Counted from the first letter of the stretch, positions 18,561 through 27,072 are shown. The stretch is 60,075 nucleotides of DNA from an uncultured Stenotrophomonas sp. (GCA_913775725.1 CAJYNG010000026.1:1-60075); one strand, 5' to 3'. A program made the numbers and translations. The notes: generated from the sequence alone by a model not told the origin.

Positions 18561-18660
18561 GATCTGATGGATCCACGCCATGCGTGGATGAATCCCAATC
18601 GAAATCGAAAATCTCGATATCTGTGAGATCTGAGCCGAGCATGGCTCGGCTCTACAGAAG
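18561..18660. repeat. Palindromes between the two composite elements
   Basis: Holds the perfect 19-base palindrome ATCCACGCCATGCGTGGAT (18571-18589), also found at 40231, and a SMAG-type unit AGCCGAGCATGGCTCGGCT ending CTAC (18633-18655). No coding signal. Confidence 0.7.
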
Positions 18661-18885
18661 AGCGGCCAGATCGCGGAGATCTTTCGAAGGCGGGGTGGGT
18701 CCGGTGGCGGGAGTGTCCGCGGCATGGATGCCGCGGCCAAGCCCCCATGGACGGGTTTACGGCGTCTCCCGCCACCGGACCCACCCCGCCATCCCTCAGG
18801 AGACCCGCCGTTGCTTCGGCTGTTGCTCCTGCTGTTGCCTTGACTCGTAGCGGGTGCAGGGCCGCAGGCCCTGCCGACCAACCCC
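18661..18885. repeat. Composite inverted-repeat element, copy 2 (opposite orientation)
   Basis: A perfect 25 bp inverted repeat (18689-18713 and 18766-18790) encloses a loop with GGCATGGATGCCGCGGCCAAG and TTTACGGCGTC, the reverse counterpart of the copy 1 loop. ACCCGCCGTTGC (18809) and GCAGGGCCGCAGGCCCTGCC further right mirror the left end of copy 1. It ends at the stop codon of the thioredoxin-like lipoprotein. Confidence 0.75.
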
Positions 18886-19455
18886 CTACTTGGCAGCCGC
18901 GATCTGCTTTTCGATGTCGGCGGCGGTCACCGGGCCGAGGAAGGTGTGCGCCAGCTTGCCCTGGGGGTCCAGCAGGTGCGTCAGCGGCAGACCACGCGGC
19001 GTGGCGAAGTCCGCCGGCGGGTCGAACGGGTCCACGATCACGATCGGATAGGTCACCGGATGCTTGGTCAGGAACGACTGCATCTCCGGCACCTCGATAT
19101 CCTCATAGGCCAGGCCGACCACCTCGATGTTGCTGCGCATCGCATGCAGCGCCGACAGCTCTGGCATTTCCTTGCGGCACGGGGCACACCAGGTCGCCCA
19201 GAAATTCACGATCACCCACTTGCCGCGGTGCGCGGCCAGGTCGTAGTCGCTGCCATCCACAGCTTTCATCTTCAGCGTCGGGAACTCGGCGGTGGTGCGC
19301 TCGGCCGGGGTTTCCTCGACCGGCGCCGGAGAGGTCGGCGTCGGTGCCTGTGCCGGCGGCTGGCTGCTGGCCGGGGTCGGCTCCTGCGCCGGCTTGCAGG
19401 CCGACAGGGCCAGCAGCAGGGCCAGCGGGAGCAGCAACGGGGTCTTGCGGGTCAT
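18886..19455 (-). CDS. TlpA-type thioredoxin-fold lipoprotein
   Basis: 189 residues. Lipobox LSAC with C20, a proline-rich linker (about 21-55), then a TlpA/ResA-like thioredoxin domain with active site WCAPC (C90, C93) and a cis-proline loop near RGLPLTHLLDP. It is probably anchored to a membrane on the periplasmic side and reduces disulfides. The ATG at 19455 overlaps the stop of the yihY gene as ATGA, which fixes the start and suggests coupling. The client protein is not evident from the neighbours. Confidence 0.88.
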   Translation of the reverse strand: MTRKTPLLLPLALLLALSACKPAQEPTPASSQPPAQAPTPTSPAPVEETPAERTTAEFPTLKMKAVDGSDYDLAAHRGKWVIVNFWATWCAPCRKEMPELSALHAMRSNIEVVGLAYEDIEVPEMQSFLTKHPVTYPIVIVDPFDPPADFATPRGLPLTHLLDPQGKLAHTFLGPVTAADIEKQIAAAK

Positions 19456-20726
19456 GGCATGTCTCCGGAATCGGTGTAGATGTCGCTGACCTTGCGCTTG
19501 AGGCGTTCGCGCAGGGGCAGCCGCAGATCGTCCAGCGCCGCCAGTGCGGCGCGGCCCAGGCTGTCGTCGCGGTACGGCAGGTGCTGCTCGGCTACCGGGA
19601 TGCGCAGCTGGGTGCATTCGTACAGATCGGCCAGGCTCACCTGGTTCAGGTCGCGCGACAGCAGCCACTCGCCGCGCTCGTCACGGCGCAGCAGGCCGAT
19701 CTCCTGCAGGTTGCAGGCCAGGTCATGCAGCAGGGAGTCGGTCAGCATCGGCTCCAGCCGCAGGATTTCATCGTCGGCCAGGCCCCTGCCCTTGGCACGT
19801 GCGTGGTGGAAGCGGCCGAGCAGGCGCAGCAGGCCGTAGAACTCGTAGCCCTGCGGCAGGCGCAGTTCCACCGGCTGGTAGCGGAAGGCGGCCATCGACG
19901 AGGACAGCGACGCGCCCAGCAGCACCGCCACCCAGCACAGGTAGATCCACAGCAGCAGGATCGGCACGAAGGCGACCGTGCCATAGAGCTTCTGGTAGGA
20001 CTGGAAGCTGCCCAGGTAGGCGCCGATACCCCACTTCACCAGTTCCAGGATCACTGCGGCCAGGATCGCGCCGGGCACTGCGTGCCGCCATTTCACCGTG
20101 TGATGTGGCACCACCCGGAACATCAGCGTGATGCAGACGAACTCGATCAGGATCGGCGCCACCCGCAGCGCAAGCTCGGCCAGCCAGCGGCCCTCCTGGG
20201 TACCGAACAATGGCATCGCGAACACCCGCGCCGACACCGCCAGCGAAGCAGCGGCGAGCATCGCGCCCAGGGTCAGCACGGTCCAGTAGACCAGGAAACG
20301 GGTCAGTTTGGGCCGGGTCGAGCCGACCCGCCAGATCTGGTTGAAGGTCTCTTCAACACTGTTGAGCGTGATCAGCAGCGAGACAACCAGCGCAATGAAG
20401 CCGGCGGCGGTGAGCTGGCCGGCACTGGCCGAGAACTGCCGCAGGTAGCCTTCTGCCGCGCGCGCGGCGTTGGGCACGAAGTTGGAAAAGACGTAATCGC
20501 TGAGCTGATCGCTCCAGCGGTCGAAGACGGGGAAGGCCGAGAGCACGCCGAACACCACGATCGCCAGCGGCACCAGCGCGAACACCGTGGTGTAGGCCAG
20601 CGCCGCCGCTGCCTGGAACAGGCGGTCGTCGAGGAAGCGATGCCACAGGAAGCGGCCGAAACTGATGGCCCGTGCGCGATCCCGCGCGCGCTCCATCCAC
20701 AGGTTGAGCGTATCCAAAGGTTCCAT
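19452..20726 (-). CDS. yihY: YihY/UPF0761 family inner-membrane protein
   Basis: 424 residues. The YihY/BrkB-like core covers about residues 30-290 with six hydrophobic segments (AALAYTTVFALVPLAIVVFGVLS, AAGFIALVVSLLITLNSVEE, FLVYWTVLTLGAMLAAASL and others). A ~130-residue cytosolic C-terminal winged-helix-like part follows, as in the long versions of the family. Once called ribonuclease BN, a name now withdrawn; function unknown. It diverges from wrbA across 77 bases and is coupled by ATGA to the TlpA-like gene. The start is the ATG at 20726 (MEPLDTLNLWMERA). Confidence 0.9.
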   Translation of the reverse strand: MEPLDTLNLWMERARDRARAISFGRFLWHRFLDDRLFQAAAALAYTTVFALVPLAIVVFGVLSAFPVFDRWSDQLSDYVFSNFVPNAARAAEGYLRQFSASAGQLTAAGFIALVVSLLITLNSVEETFNQIWRVGSTRPKLTRFLVYWTVLTLGAMLAAASLAVSARVFAMPLFGTQEGRWLAELALRVAPILIEFVCITLMFRVVPHHTVKWRHAVPGAILAAVILELVKWGIGAYLGSFQSYQKLYGTVAFVPILLLWIYLCWVAVLLGASLSSSMAAFRYQPVELRLPQGYEFYGLLRLLGRFHHARAKGRGLADDEILRLEPMLTDSLLHDLACNLQEIGLLRRDERGEWLLSRDLNQVSLADLYECTQLRIPVAEQHLPYRDDSLGRAALAALDDLRLPLRERLKRKVSDIYTDSGDMP

Positions 20727-20803
20727 CGGTGGAAGGGTACCCGATGCGGAATGCTGGCAGGATAGCCATACTGGCGACCACACGACGAGGAGAAGCGGGC
20801 ACG

Positions 20804-21397
20804 ATGGGCGAGATTCTGGTGCTGTACTACAGCCGGGGCGGTTCGGTGGCACGGCTGGCGCGCCAGATCGCGCGGGGCATTGGCGAAGTGCCGGGCATGA
20901 CCGCGCGCCTGCGCACGGTGCCGCCGGTGGCCGCCGTGACCCAGACCGCACAGCCGCCGGTGCCCGACGATGGCGCCCCCTACGTGAGCGTGCAGGACCT
21001 GGTCGAATGCCAGGGCCTGCTGCTCGGCAGCCCCACCCGCTTCGGCAACATGGCCGCGCCGGTCAAGCATTTCCTGGACGGGCTCGGCGCCGAATGGGTC
21101 AACGGCACCCTGTCCGGCAAGCCGGCCGGCGTGTTCACGTCCACCGCCTCGATGCATGGCGGCCAGGAATCGACCCTGCTGTCGATGCAGGTGCCGCTGC
21201 TGCACCACGGCTGCGTGATCGTCGGCATCCCGTTCACCGAACCGGCGTTGAGCCACACCACCAGTGGCGGCACGCCCTATGGCGCCAGCCACGTGGCCGG
21301 CGCCGCCGATGACCCGCAGCCGACCGACGACGAGGCCGTGCTGGCCCGCGCGCTGGGCCGCCGTGTGGCCGACATCGCGCAGCGGTTGGCCCGATGA
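20804..21397 (+). CDS. wrbA: WrbA-type NAD(P)H:quinone oxidoreductase
   Basis: 197 residues. Flavodoxin fold with FMN phosphate loop YYSRGGSVARLA near residue 9, GSPTRFGNMAAPVKHFLDG near 77, and FTSTASMHGGQESTLLSM, the WrbA signature. Reduces quinones by two electrons. The start at 20804 is preceded by GAGGAGAAG. The next gene, a DUF2069 membrane protein, overlaps it by ATGA. Confidence 0.94.
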   Translation: MGEILVLYYSRGGSVARLARQIARGIGEVPGMTARLRTVPPVAAVTQTAQPPVPDDGAPYVSVQDLVECQGLLLGSPTRFGNMAAPVKHFLDGLGAEWVNGTLSGKPAGVFTSTASMHGGQESTLLSMQVPLLHHGCVIVGIPFTEPALSHTTSGGTPYGASHVAGAADDPQPTDDEAVLARALGRRVADIAQRLAR

Positions 21398-21729
21398 GCC
21401 GCCCGCCGCGCACGGTCCTGCTGCTGGCCCTGATGGGGCTGGCCGCGCTGTTCGCCGGCTGGTTCATCAATGACAAGCACTGGCTGGCCACCCAGCTGGT
21501 GTTTACCGCGCCGCCACTGGCACTGGCCGTTGCCCTGCGACTGGGCTGGCGCAAGGCCGGTTTCTGGGCCTCGGTGCTGGCCCTGGGCTGGTTCAGCCAT
21601 GGGGTGATGAGCGCCTGGAGCCACCCGGAAACACGCTGGCTGGCGCTGATCGAGACCGCCCTGGCGCTGCTGGTGATCTTCAGCGCCAGCCTGCCGGGGC
21701 TGCGCGCCCGCTTCGACAAGCGACGCTGA
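21394..21729 (+). CDS. DUF2069 small membrane protein
   Basis: 111 residues with four hydrophobic segments (TVLLLALMGLAALFAGWF, ATQLVFTAPPLALAVAL, GFWASVLALGWFSHGVMSAW, WLALIETALALLVIFSAS). It resembles the DUF2069 family, which often follows wrbA. Start ATG overlaps the wrbA stop (ATGA), so the pair is one unit. Function unknown. Confidence 0.85.
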   Translation: MSRPPRTVLLLALMGLAALFAGWFINDKHWLATQLVFTAPPLALAVALRLGWRKAGFWASVLALGWFSHGVMSAWSHPETRWLALIETALALLVIFSASLPGLRARFDKRR

Positions 21730-21799
21730 CGCTGCGGCCGCCGGGCCGTATCATCTGTGTTCCTGGCCCCGCGCCGCTGTACCTGTCCTGGTTTCGCGC

Positions 21800-22294
21800 A
21801 TGCACATGATGGAAGAGCTCCTGGTCGTCACCACCGGTGGCACGATCGACAAGATCTACTTCGACGACAAGTCGGACTACCAGATCGGCGACCCCCAGAT
21901 CGGCATGATCCTGCGCGAGCTGGGCGTGACGTTCCGCTTCAACGTGATTCCGATCCTGCGCAAGGATTCGCTGCACATCAACGATGAGGACCGCGAGCTG
22001 ATCCGCGCCACCATCGCCGCGCAGCCAACCCGGCACGTGCTGGTGACCCACGGCACCGATTCGATGGTGCAGACCGGCCAGGTGCTGGCGACGATTCCGG
22101 AAAAGACCATCGTGATGACCGGCGCGCTGAGCCCGGCACGCTTCCGCGGCTCGGATGCGGAGTTCAACATCGGCTGTGCGATCGGTGCGGTGCAGTCGCT
22201 GCCGACCGGCGTGTACATCGCCATGAACGGGCGGATCTTCGATCCGCAGCACGTGCGCAAGAACGTAGCGGCGAACCGCTTCGAATCGGTCTGA
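21800..22294 (+). CDS. Single-domain asparaginase-like protein
   Basis: 164 residues, about half the usual ~330. It has the N-terminal asparaginase domain with TTGGTIDK (11-18) and HGTDSM (84-89), which in full enzymes hold the two catalytic threonines and the Asp-Lys pair. The C-terminal domain, which normally contributes to the active site, is absent and the frame ends cleanly with FESV. The following 190 bases are repeats, not a broken continuation. Homologues of this size are annotated as asparaginase-domain proteins in xanthomonads, so it is probably a genuine short form. Activity uncertain. Confidence 0.85.
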   Translation: MHMMEELLVVTTGGTIDKIYFDDKSDYQIGDPQIGMILRELGVTFRFNVIPILRKDSLHINDEDRELIRATIAAQPTRHVLVTHGTDSMVQTGQVLATIPEKTIVMTGALSPARFRGSDAEFNIGCAIGAVQSLPTGVYIAMNGRIFDPQHVRKNVAANRFESV

Positions 22295-22303
22295 GGAACC
22301 GCG

Positions 22304-22427
22304 TGCCGACCAAGGTCGGCACCTACCCAAAGCGCTGCCTTGTAGTGCCGAGCCATGCTCGGCAACCGCGCGCCAGCGCGGCACAACGGTCCGCAGCCGG
22401 AGCAACCGAGCATGGGCTCGGCTCTAC
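22304..22427. repeat. Cluster of three SMAG-type units
   Basis: TGCCGACCAAGGTCGGCA ending CCTAC (22304-22326), GTAGTGCCGAGCCATGCTCG (22342-22364) and a facing GAGCATGGGCTCGGCTCTAC unit ending 22427. It fills the spacer between the convergent asparaginase-like gene and the subtilase. Confidence 0.8.
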
Positions 22428-22437
22428 AGAAGCAAAA

Positions 22438-22461
22438 ACGCCCCGGCCGGAGCCGGGGCGT
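22438..22461 (-). terminator. Rho-independent terminator of the subtilase gene
   Basis: Perfect 10 bp stem ACGCCCCGGC/GCCGGGGCGT with loop CGGA, followed on the minus strand by TTTTTGC. It lies 22 bases beyond the subtilase stop. Confidence 0.85.
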
Positions 22462-22483
22462 GCCCATGGAGAGGGACTTGGGC

Positions 22484-24223
22484 TCAGTACTGGGCGTTGA
22501 GGGTCACGCCCGAGAAGGTGCTGTACGCCTTCACCCGCACATACCAGGTGCCGGCAGCGGGACTGTTGATGGTGCAGGTCTCGCTGTTGCCGCTCAGGTA
22601 CGGACGGCAGGTATAGGCGGTATCGGTCGGGGCACTGCCCTGGCGCACATACAGGTCGGCATCGCCGCTGCCGCCACTGATCGCCACGCGCAGCTGGCTG
22701 CTGCCGGCCGGAACCGCCACGGTGTAGCTCAGTTCGGCACCGGTCGCGGCGCCCAGGCCGGTCACCGGTACGTTGTTCTGCAGCACGTTGCCGCCCGGGT
22801 TCGGGCCACCGCCATTGATCGCCGCAGCCACGGCCGCGTTGGCGTCGATGATGCCGGCGCCGCAGCCACCCGAGCAGGCACCCGGCAGCGGCCGTGCGGT
22901 GCTCTTGATGATGCTCTCCACCTGCGCCGGGCTCAGCGGGCTCGGGGCTACGGATTGCATCAGCGCGACCACGCCGGCCACGTGCGGTGCCGCCATCGAG
23001 GTGCCGTTGTACGAAGCGTAGCTGGCACTGCCCGGGGTGGTGGTGCCGCTGTTGAGGGTGGACAGGATGCTCTGGCCCGGGCCGGAGATGTCGATACCAG
23101 CACCGTAGTTGGAGAAGCTGGCGCGCGCGCCGGCCGAAGTGGTTGCCGCCACCGCGATCACGTTCGGGCAGTTGGCCGGCACCGACGAGGACACGTTGGT
23201 GTTGCTGTTGCCGGCGGCGACCACCACGGTGGTGCCACGGCCGACCGCGCCATTGATCGCGTTCTGGTAGGTGGTCGAGCAGCTGCCGCCGCCACCCAGC
23301 GAGAGGTTGATGACCTCGGCCGGGTTGGCATTGGCCGGCACGCCGCTGACGGTGCCACCGGAGGCCCACACGATCGCGTCGGCGATATCGGAGGTGTAGC
23401 CGCCGCACTTTCCGAGCACGCGTACCGGTACGACCTTGGCGTTGAACGCGGTACCGGCGACACCGTTGGCGTTGTTGGTCACCGCCGCCACGGTGCCAGC
23501 GACGTGGGTGCCATGCCAGCTGGAATTGGAACCCGGATAGCCGGGCTGGCACTCGTTGTCACCGTACCAGTCGCCTTCATCGTTCGGATTGTTGTCACGG
23601 CCACCGCCATCGCGCGCCATCGCGGCGTCGCTGATGAAGTCGTAGCCGGGCAGGATGTTGGCGTTGAGGTCGGGATGGTTGGTGATGCCGGTATCGATCA
23701 CGGCCACCACTACGCCGGTGCCGGTGGACTTGTCCCAGGCCGGCTGGATGTTGATGCCGGCGTTGGAGGTGCCAAAGCCCCACTGCTCGCTGAAACGAGT
23801 GTCGTTCGGCGTCAGCGTCGCGCGCATGATCTGGTCGACTTCGACGTATTCCACGTTCGGATCGGCGGCGAGCTTGCGCATCAGCAGCTCGGATTCGGCC
23901 TGGTCGAGCGGACGGTCGGTCTTGACCAGGGTCGGGCCCACGGCCAGCTTGCGGACCTGCTGCAGGCCCAGCGCACGGCCTTGGCTGCTGGCCACACCGG
24001 CGGCGGCGCTCTTCAGCGAAGAGGCCAATGCGGTGGTGTTGGCCACCGGGGCGCTGCCGTCGCGGTACTTCACGATGAAACGCTGGTGGGTCGGCGCGGA
24101 CTGCAGGCCGCTGAGCTGGACATCACCGGCCAGCGCAGGCGTGGCCAGCAGCAGCGATGACAGAACGGACGCACCAAGGACCACCCACACTCGACGCACA
24201 CGCGGTTGCGTTACCTGGGACAT
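22484..24223 (-). CDS. Secreted subtilisin-like serine protease (S8) with PPC domain
   Basis: 579 residues. Signal peptide (VWVVLGASVLSSLLLATPALA, about 12-32), inhibitor I9 propeptide (about 45-135, ending near YVEVDQIMRA), and an S8 catalytic domain with D177 in VAVIDTGI, H237 in WHGTHVAGT, oxyanion N339 in VVAAGNSN and S409 in NGTSMAAPHVAG. A C-terminal pre-peptidase PPC domain (about 480-579) is normally removed. This is the organisation of the Stenotrophomonas extracellular proteases known as StmPr. Start ATG 24223 follows AAAGGGAAA. Family certain; which StmPr paralogue is not determined. Confidence 0.95.
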   Translation of the reverse strand: MSQVTQPRVRRVWVVLGASVLSSLLLATPALAGDVQLSGLQSAPTHQRFIVKYRDGSAPVANTTALASSLKSAAAGVASSQGRALGLQQVRKLAVGPTLVKTDRPLDQAESELLMRKLAADPNVEYVEVDQIMRATLTPNDTRFSEQWGFGTSNAGINIQPAWDKSTGTGVVVAVIDTGITNHPDLNANILPGYDFISDAAMARDGGGRDNNPNDEGDWYGDNECQPGYPGSNSSWHGTHVAGTVAAVTNNANGVAGTAFNAKVVPVRVLGKCGGYTSDIADAIVWASGGTVSGVPANANPAEVINLSLGGGGSCSTTYQNAINGAVGRGTTVVVAAGNSNTNVSSSVPANCPNVIAVAATTSAGARASFSNYGAGIDISGPGQSILSTLNSGTTTPGSASYASYNGTSMAAPHVAGVVALMQSVAPSPLSPAQVESIIKSTARPLPGACSGGCGAGIIDANAAVAAAINGGGPNPGGNVLQNNVPVTGLGAATGAELSYTVAVPAGSSQLRVAISGGSGDADLYVRQGSAPTDTAYTCRPYLSGNSETCTINSPAAGTWYVRVKAYSTFSGVTLNAQY

Positions 24224-24555
24224 CGTATTTCCCTTTCTAGTGGTGTGAATGCCGGAATCGGCAGAAGCACCGGCCCGAACCATGGGCTGGCTTTCGTTGG
24301 CGAGGTTCGAAGTCCGGCGAGTCAGCGGATCCCCCTATCGATCCGCCGTGCAGATGACGCTAATGACCAAAACCGGACACCACAAGATTTTCAGTGTCTT
24401 TTCAGCAAGATGAAATGTCTGATCTGAGACTTCCCGGGTCGAGGGTTTGTGAAGGTGAAGGAACTTTCTCGCGCCCTGCACGCACCTGACTGGGTCATCA
24501 CGTGTCCTGCGATGACTTTGCCGACATCGGCGTCCACCGATTTGGGGTCGGAGTC

Positions 24556-24596
24556 GGGGTCAGATCCCTTTTCCCTCGGAAAAGGGATCTGACCCC
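24556..24596. repeat. GGGGTCAG-type palindrome, copy A
   Basis: Perfect 19 bp arms: GGGGTCAGATCCCTTTTCC and its reverse around a 3-base loop. Related copies are at 27029 and 40262. The rest of the 468-base spacer 24224-24691 shows no coding signal; it holds the subtilase promoter region, this palindrome, a terminator and a SMAG unit. Confidence 0.85.
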
Positions 24597-24617
24597 ACCC
24601 ACCTGACCAAAACGCAG

Positions 24618-24642
24618 AAAGCCCGTCACAGGGACGGGCTTT
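24618..24642 (-). terminator. Terminator after ilvE
   Basis: 10 bp stem AAAGCCCGTC/GACGGGCTTT with a 5-base loop; on the minus strand TTTCTGCGTTTTGG follows. It is 50 bases past the ilvE stop. Confidence 0.75.
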
Positions 24643-24650
24643 CCAGAAAC

Positions 24651-24675
24651 GTAGTCGAGCATGGCTCGACGCTAC
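24651..24675. repeat. SMAG-type single unit
   Basis: GTAGTCGAGCATGGCTCGAC followed by GCTAC; one palindromic unit with GTAG at one end and CTAC at the other, 16 bases after the ilvE stop. Confidence 0.75.
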
Positions 24676-24691
24676 AGTTCGGCGTGGGCGA

Positions 24692-25786
24692 TCAGCCCAG
24701 CTTGACCAGCCAGTTGTGGCGGTCCGGCAGGCGGCCGTACTGGATGTCGGTCAGTTCCTTGCGCAACGACATGGTCACTTCGCCCGCCGGGGCGTTGATG
24801 TCGCCCACCGAGAAGCCCTCGCCCTTGAGCTGGCCGATCGGGGTGACCACCGCCGCGGTACCGCAGGCGAACACTTCGGCGATGTCACCGGAGGCAACAC
24901 CGTTCTTCCACTCGTCGATGCTGACCTTGCGCTCTTCGACCTTCATGCCGCGATCGCGGGCCAGCTGCAGGATGCTCTCGCGGGTGATGCCCTCGAGGAT
25001 GCTGCCCGAGAGCTGCGGGGTGACCAGCGTGCCGTCCTTGTAGACCAGGAACACGTTCATGCCACCCAGTTCTTCCAGGTACTTGCCTTCGACCGGGTCG
25101 AGGAACAGCACCTGCGAGCAGCCCTGTGCCTGCGCCTTCTGCTGCGGCAGCAGCGACGCCGCGTAGTTGCCACCGCACTTGGCGGCGCCGGTGCCGCCCT
25201 TGGCCGCACGTGCGTACTCGGTCGACAGCCAGATCGACACCGGAGCGACGCCCTTGGCGAAGTACGGGCCGGCCGGGCTGGCGATGACGTAGTAACCGGC
25301 CTTGTGTGCACCGCGCACGCCGAGGAAGGCTTCGTCGCCGATCATGAACGGACGGAAGTACAGGCTCGACTCATCGGCCGACGGCACCCAGGCGCTGTCG
25401 ACGGCGATCAGCTGCTTCAGCGATTCGACGAAGATTTCCACCGGCAGTTCCGGCAGCGCCAGGCGCTGTGCCGAACGCTGCAGTCGACGGCCGTTGGCAT
25501 CCGGGCGGAAGGTCCAGATCGAACCGTCGGCATGGCGGTAGGCCTTGATGCCTTCGAAGATTTCCTGGCCGTAATGCAGCACGGCTGCAGCCGGGTCCAG
25601 CTGCAGCGGGCCGTAGGCGCGCACATTGGCGTTGTGCCAGCCGGTGTCCTTGTCCCAGCGCACTTCCACCATGTGGTCGGTGAAGTGCAGGCCGAAGCCC
25701 GGCTTCTCCAGGATCTGGGCGCGCTCTTCAGCGCTGCGCGGGTGGTCCGAACGGGTGACGGCGAAGCTGGGAATGGACTGGGACAC
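24692..25786 (-). CDS. ilvE: Branched-chain amino acid aminotransferase (class IV PLP, BCAT2-like)
   Basis: 364 residues, the longer eukaryote-like form. Transfers amino groups between branched-chain keto acids and glutamate in Ile, Leu and Val synthesis or breakdown. The PLP lysine is K203 in AAKCGGNYAASL. Supporting motifs: LHYGQEIFEGIKAYR near 70, YFRPFMIG near 143, EELGGMNVFLVY, LSGSILEGITRESIL and ACGTAAVVTPIG. A single gene with its own terminator. The gene symbol follows the function. Confidence 0.95.
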   Translation of the reverse strand: MSQSIPSFAVTRSDHPRSAEERAQILEKPGFGLHFTDHMVEVRWDKDTGWHNANVRAYGPLQLDPAAAVLHYGQEIFEGIKAYRHADGSIWTFRPDANGRRLQRSAQRLALPELPVEIFVESLKQLIAVDSAWVPSADESSLYFRPFMIGDEAFLGVRGAHKAGYYVIASPAGPYFAKGVAPVSIWLSTEYARAAKGGTGAAKCGGNYAASLLPQQKAQAQGCSQVLFLDPVEGKYLEELGGMNVFLVYKDGTLVTPQLSGSILEGITRESILQLARDRGMKVEERKVSIDEWKNGVASGDIAEVFACGTAAVVTPIGQLKGEGFSVGDINAPAGEVTMSLRKELTDIQYGRLPDRHNWLVKLG

Positions 25787-25845
25787 CGGAGATTTCCTGT
25801 TCTGGTTGCGGGTAATGCCGGGCCCGCGTCACTGCGGGCCGTGGG

Positions 25846-26397
25846 TCAAAGCATGCCGGTCTCGAGCCGGGCCGCCTCGGACATCATGTGCTGGTTCCAC
25901 GGCGGGTCGAACACCAGGTCGACGTCGGCCTCGGCCACCGTCGGGATCATTTCGAGTTTGCTGCGCACGTCGTCGACCAGGATCTCGCCCATGCCGCAGC
26001 CCGGTGCGGTCAGGGTCATCTTCACGTCGATCTCGCGCTTGCCTTCGTCCAGGTGCTTGATCTCGACTTCGTAGACCAGGCCCAGTTCAACGATGTTCAC
26101 CGGAATTTCCGGATCGAAGCAGGTGCGCAGCTGCTGCCACACCAGCTGTTCCACCTGTTCATCGGTAGCGTCGGCCGGCAGCTCCAGCGGTGCCGGCGCC
26201 TCCTTGCCGATGGCGTCGCCGTCCTTGCCGGCGATACGGAACAGGTTGCCCTCGACAAACACCGAGTAACTGCCGCCCAGCGCCTGGGTGATGTACCCAT
26301 AGCTGCCGGCGGGCAGGGTCACGGTGTCGCCCTGCGGGACCATCACGGCCTCGCAATCGCGTTCGAAGTGGACAGGTTCGCTGCTACGGGAATACAT
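25846..26397 (-). CDS. sufT: Fe-S cluster assembly protein SufT (MIP18/DUF59)
   Basis: 183 residues. A short N-terminal part resembles the stand-alone SufT form (VMVPQGDTVTLPAGSYGYITQALGGSYSVFV). The DUF59/MIP18 domain runs from about 85 to 175 with PVNIVELGLVYEVEI and the cysteine motif LTAPGCGMG. It acts in maturation of iron-sulfur proteins. Start ATG at 26397 (MYSRSSEPVHFERD); the earlier in-frame codons look non-coding. No other suf genes are adjacent. Confidence 0.9.
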   Translation of the reverse strand: MYSRSSEPVHFERDCEAVMVPQGDTVTLPAGSYGYITQALGGSYSVFVEGNLFRIAGKDGDAIGKEAPAPLELPADATDEQVEQLVWQQLRTCFDPEIPVNIVELGLVYEVEIKHLDEGKREIDVKMTLTAPGCGMGEILVDDVRSKLEMIPTVAEADVDLVFDPPWNQHMMSEAARLETGML

Positions 26398-26519
26398 GGG
26401 GACCGATATGGGGCCGTGGCCGCAGCCACGCAAGACGGCATTCTAGCCCAGCCGCCCTGCCGCCGCCGGTGCACTGCGGCAAACCACAGTATCCTGTGGG
26501 TGATCTTCAGGGAGCTTCG

Positions 26520-26939
26520 ATGTCCTCCAATGCCGCGCGTGCCAGGACCGTGACCTGGCTCTGGCCCATCATGCTGTTGCTGGGCCTGTTTGTTGCTCCC
26601 CTCGCCTGGATGGTGCTGGCGCTGATGACCGGCCGGCAGCTCGGCTGGATGGCGGTACTGACCGCCCTGGAACTGGTGTTCATGCTGCGCATGGGAACGC
26701 TGGGCCCGGGCCGGCTGCGCATCGCTCTGGTCGTGCTGGGCACCCTGCTGGTGGCCGCCGTGGCCAACTGGACCATCGCCAGCGCCTGGATGGGCGGCTC
26801 GATCGGGCTGGACCTGTGGGATGCCACGATGCGGATGGGGCCGCACCTGGCCTGGACCCTGATCACCCTCGCCAATGGCGCGATGGAATGGCTGTGGCTG
26901 GCCCTGGGCTTGGCCGTGGGCGCCTGGCTGGCGCGCTGA
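26520..26939 (+). CDS. Four-helix hypothetical membrane protein
   Basis: 139 residues with four hydrophobic segments (WPIMLLLGLFVAPLAWMVLALM, WMAVLTALELVFMLRMG, LRIALVVLGTLLVAAVANW, AWTLITLANGAMEWLWLALGLAVGAWLA). The start at 26520 is 7 bases after AGGGAG. I do not recognise a family. It diverges from sufT across 122 bases and is followed by repeats, so it stands alone. Confidence 0.75.
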   Translation: MSSNAARARTVTWLWPIMLLLGLFVAPLAWMVLALMTGRQLGWMAVLTALELVFMLRMGTLGPGRLRIALVVLGTLLVAAVANWTIASAWMGGSIGLDLWDATMRMGPHLAWTLITLANGAMEWLWLALGLAVGAWLAR

Positions 26940-26951
26940 GCGCACCGACAG

Positions 26952-27003
26952 GTAGTGCCGGCCGCTGGCCGGCAGACGCGTGCGGACCAAGGTCCGCACC
27001 TAC
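26952..27003. repeat. SMAG-type pair with unlike cores
   Basis: GTAGTGCCGGCCGCTGGCC... (26952-26974) faces TGCGGACCAAGGTCCGCA ending CCTAC (26981-27003). The pair combines two sequence subfamilies seen separately elsewhere in the window. Confidence 0.8.
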
Positions 27004-27028
27004 CCGATGCAGCCGCCGCTCCGGCAAA

Positions 27029-27067
27029 GGGGTCAGAGCCCTTTCCTGCGGAAAGGGATCCGACCCC
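27029..27067. repeat. GGGGTCAG-type palindrome, copy B
   Basis: GGGGTCAGAGCCCTTTCC and GGAAAGGGATCCGACCCC, two mismatches between the arms. It lies directly downstream of the pntB stop codon. Confidence 0.8.
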
Positions 27068-27072
27068 GGTCC

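Noticed and set aside
18371-18885. Insertion sequence or MITE with terminal repeats and target duplication
   Set aside because: The inverted repeats are internal hairpin stems in two mirror copies; no transposase frame and no matching target-site duplication could be seen.
22295-22483. Lost second domain of the short asparaginase
   Set aside because: The sequence after the stop is three SMAG units and a terminator, with no asparaginase-like coding in any frame.
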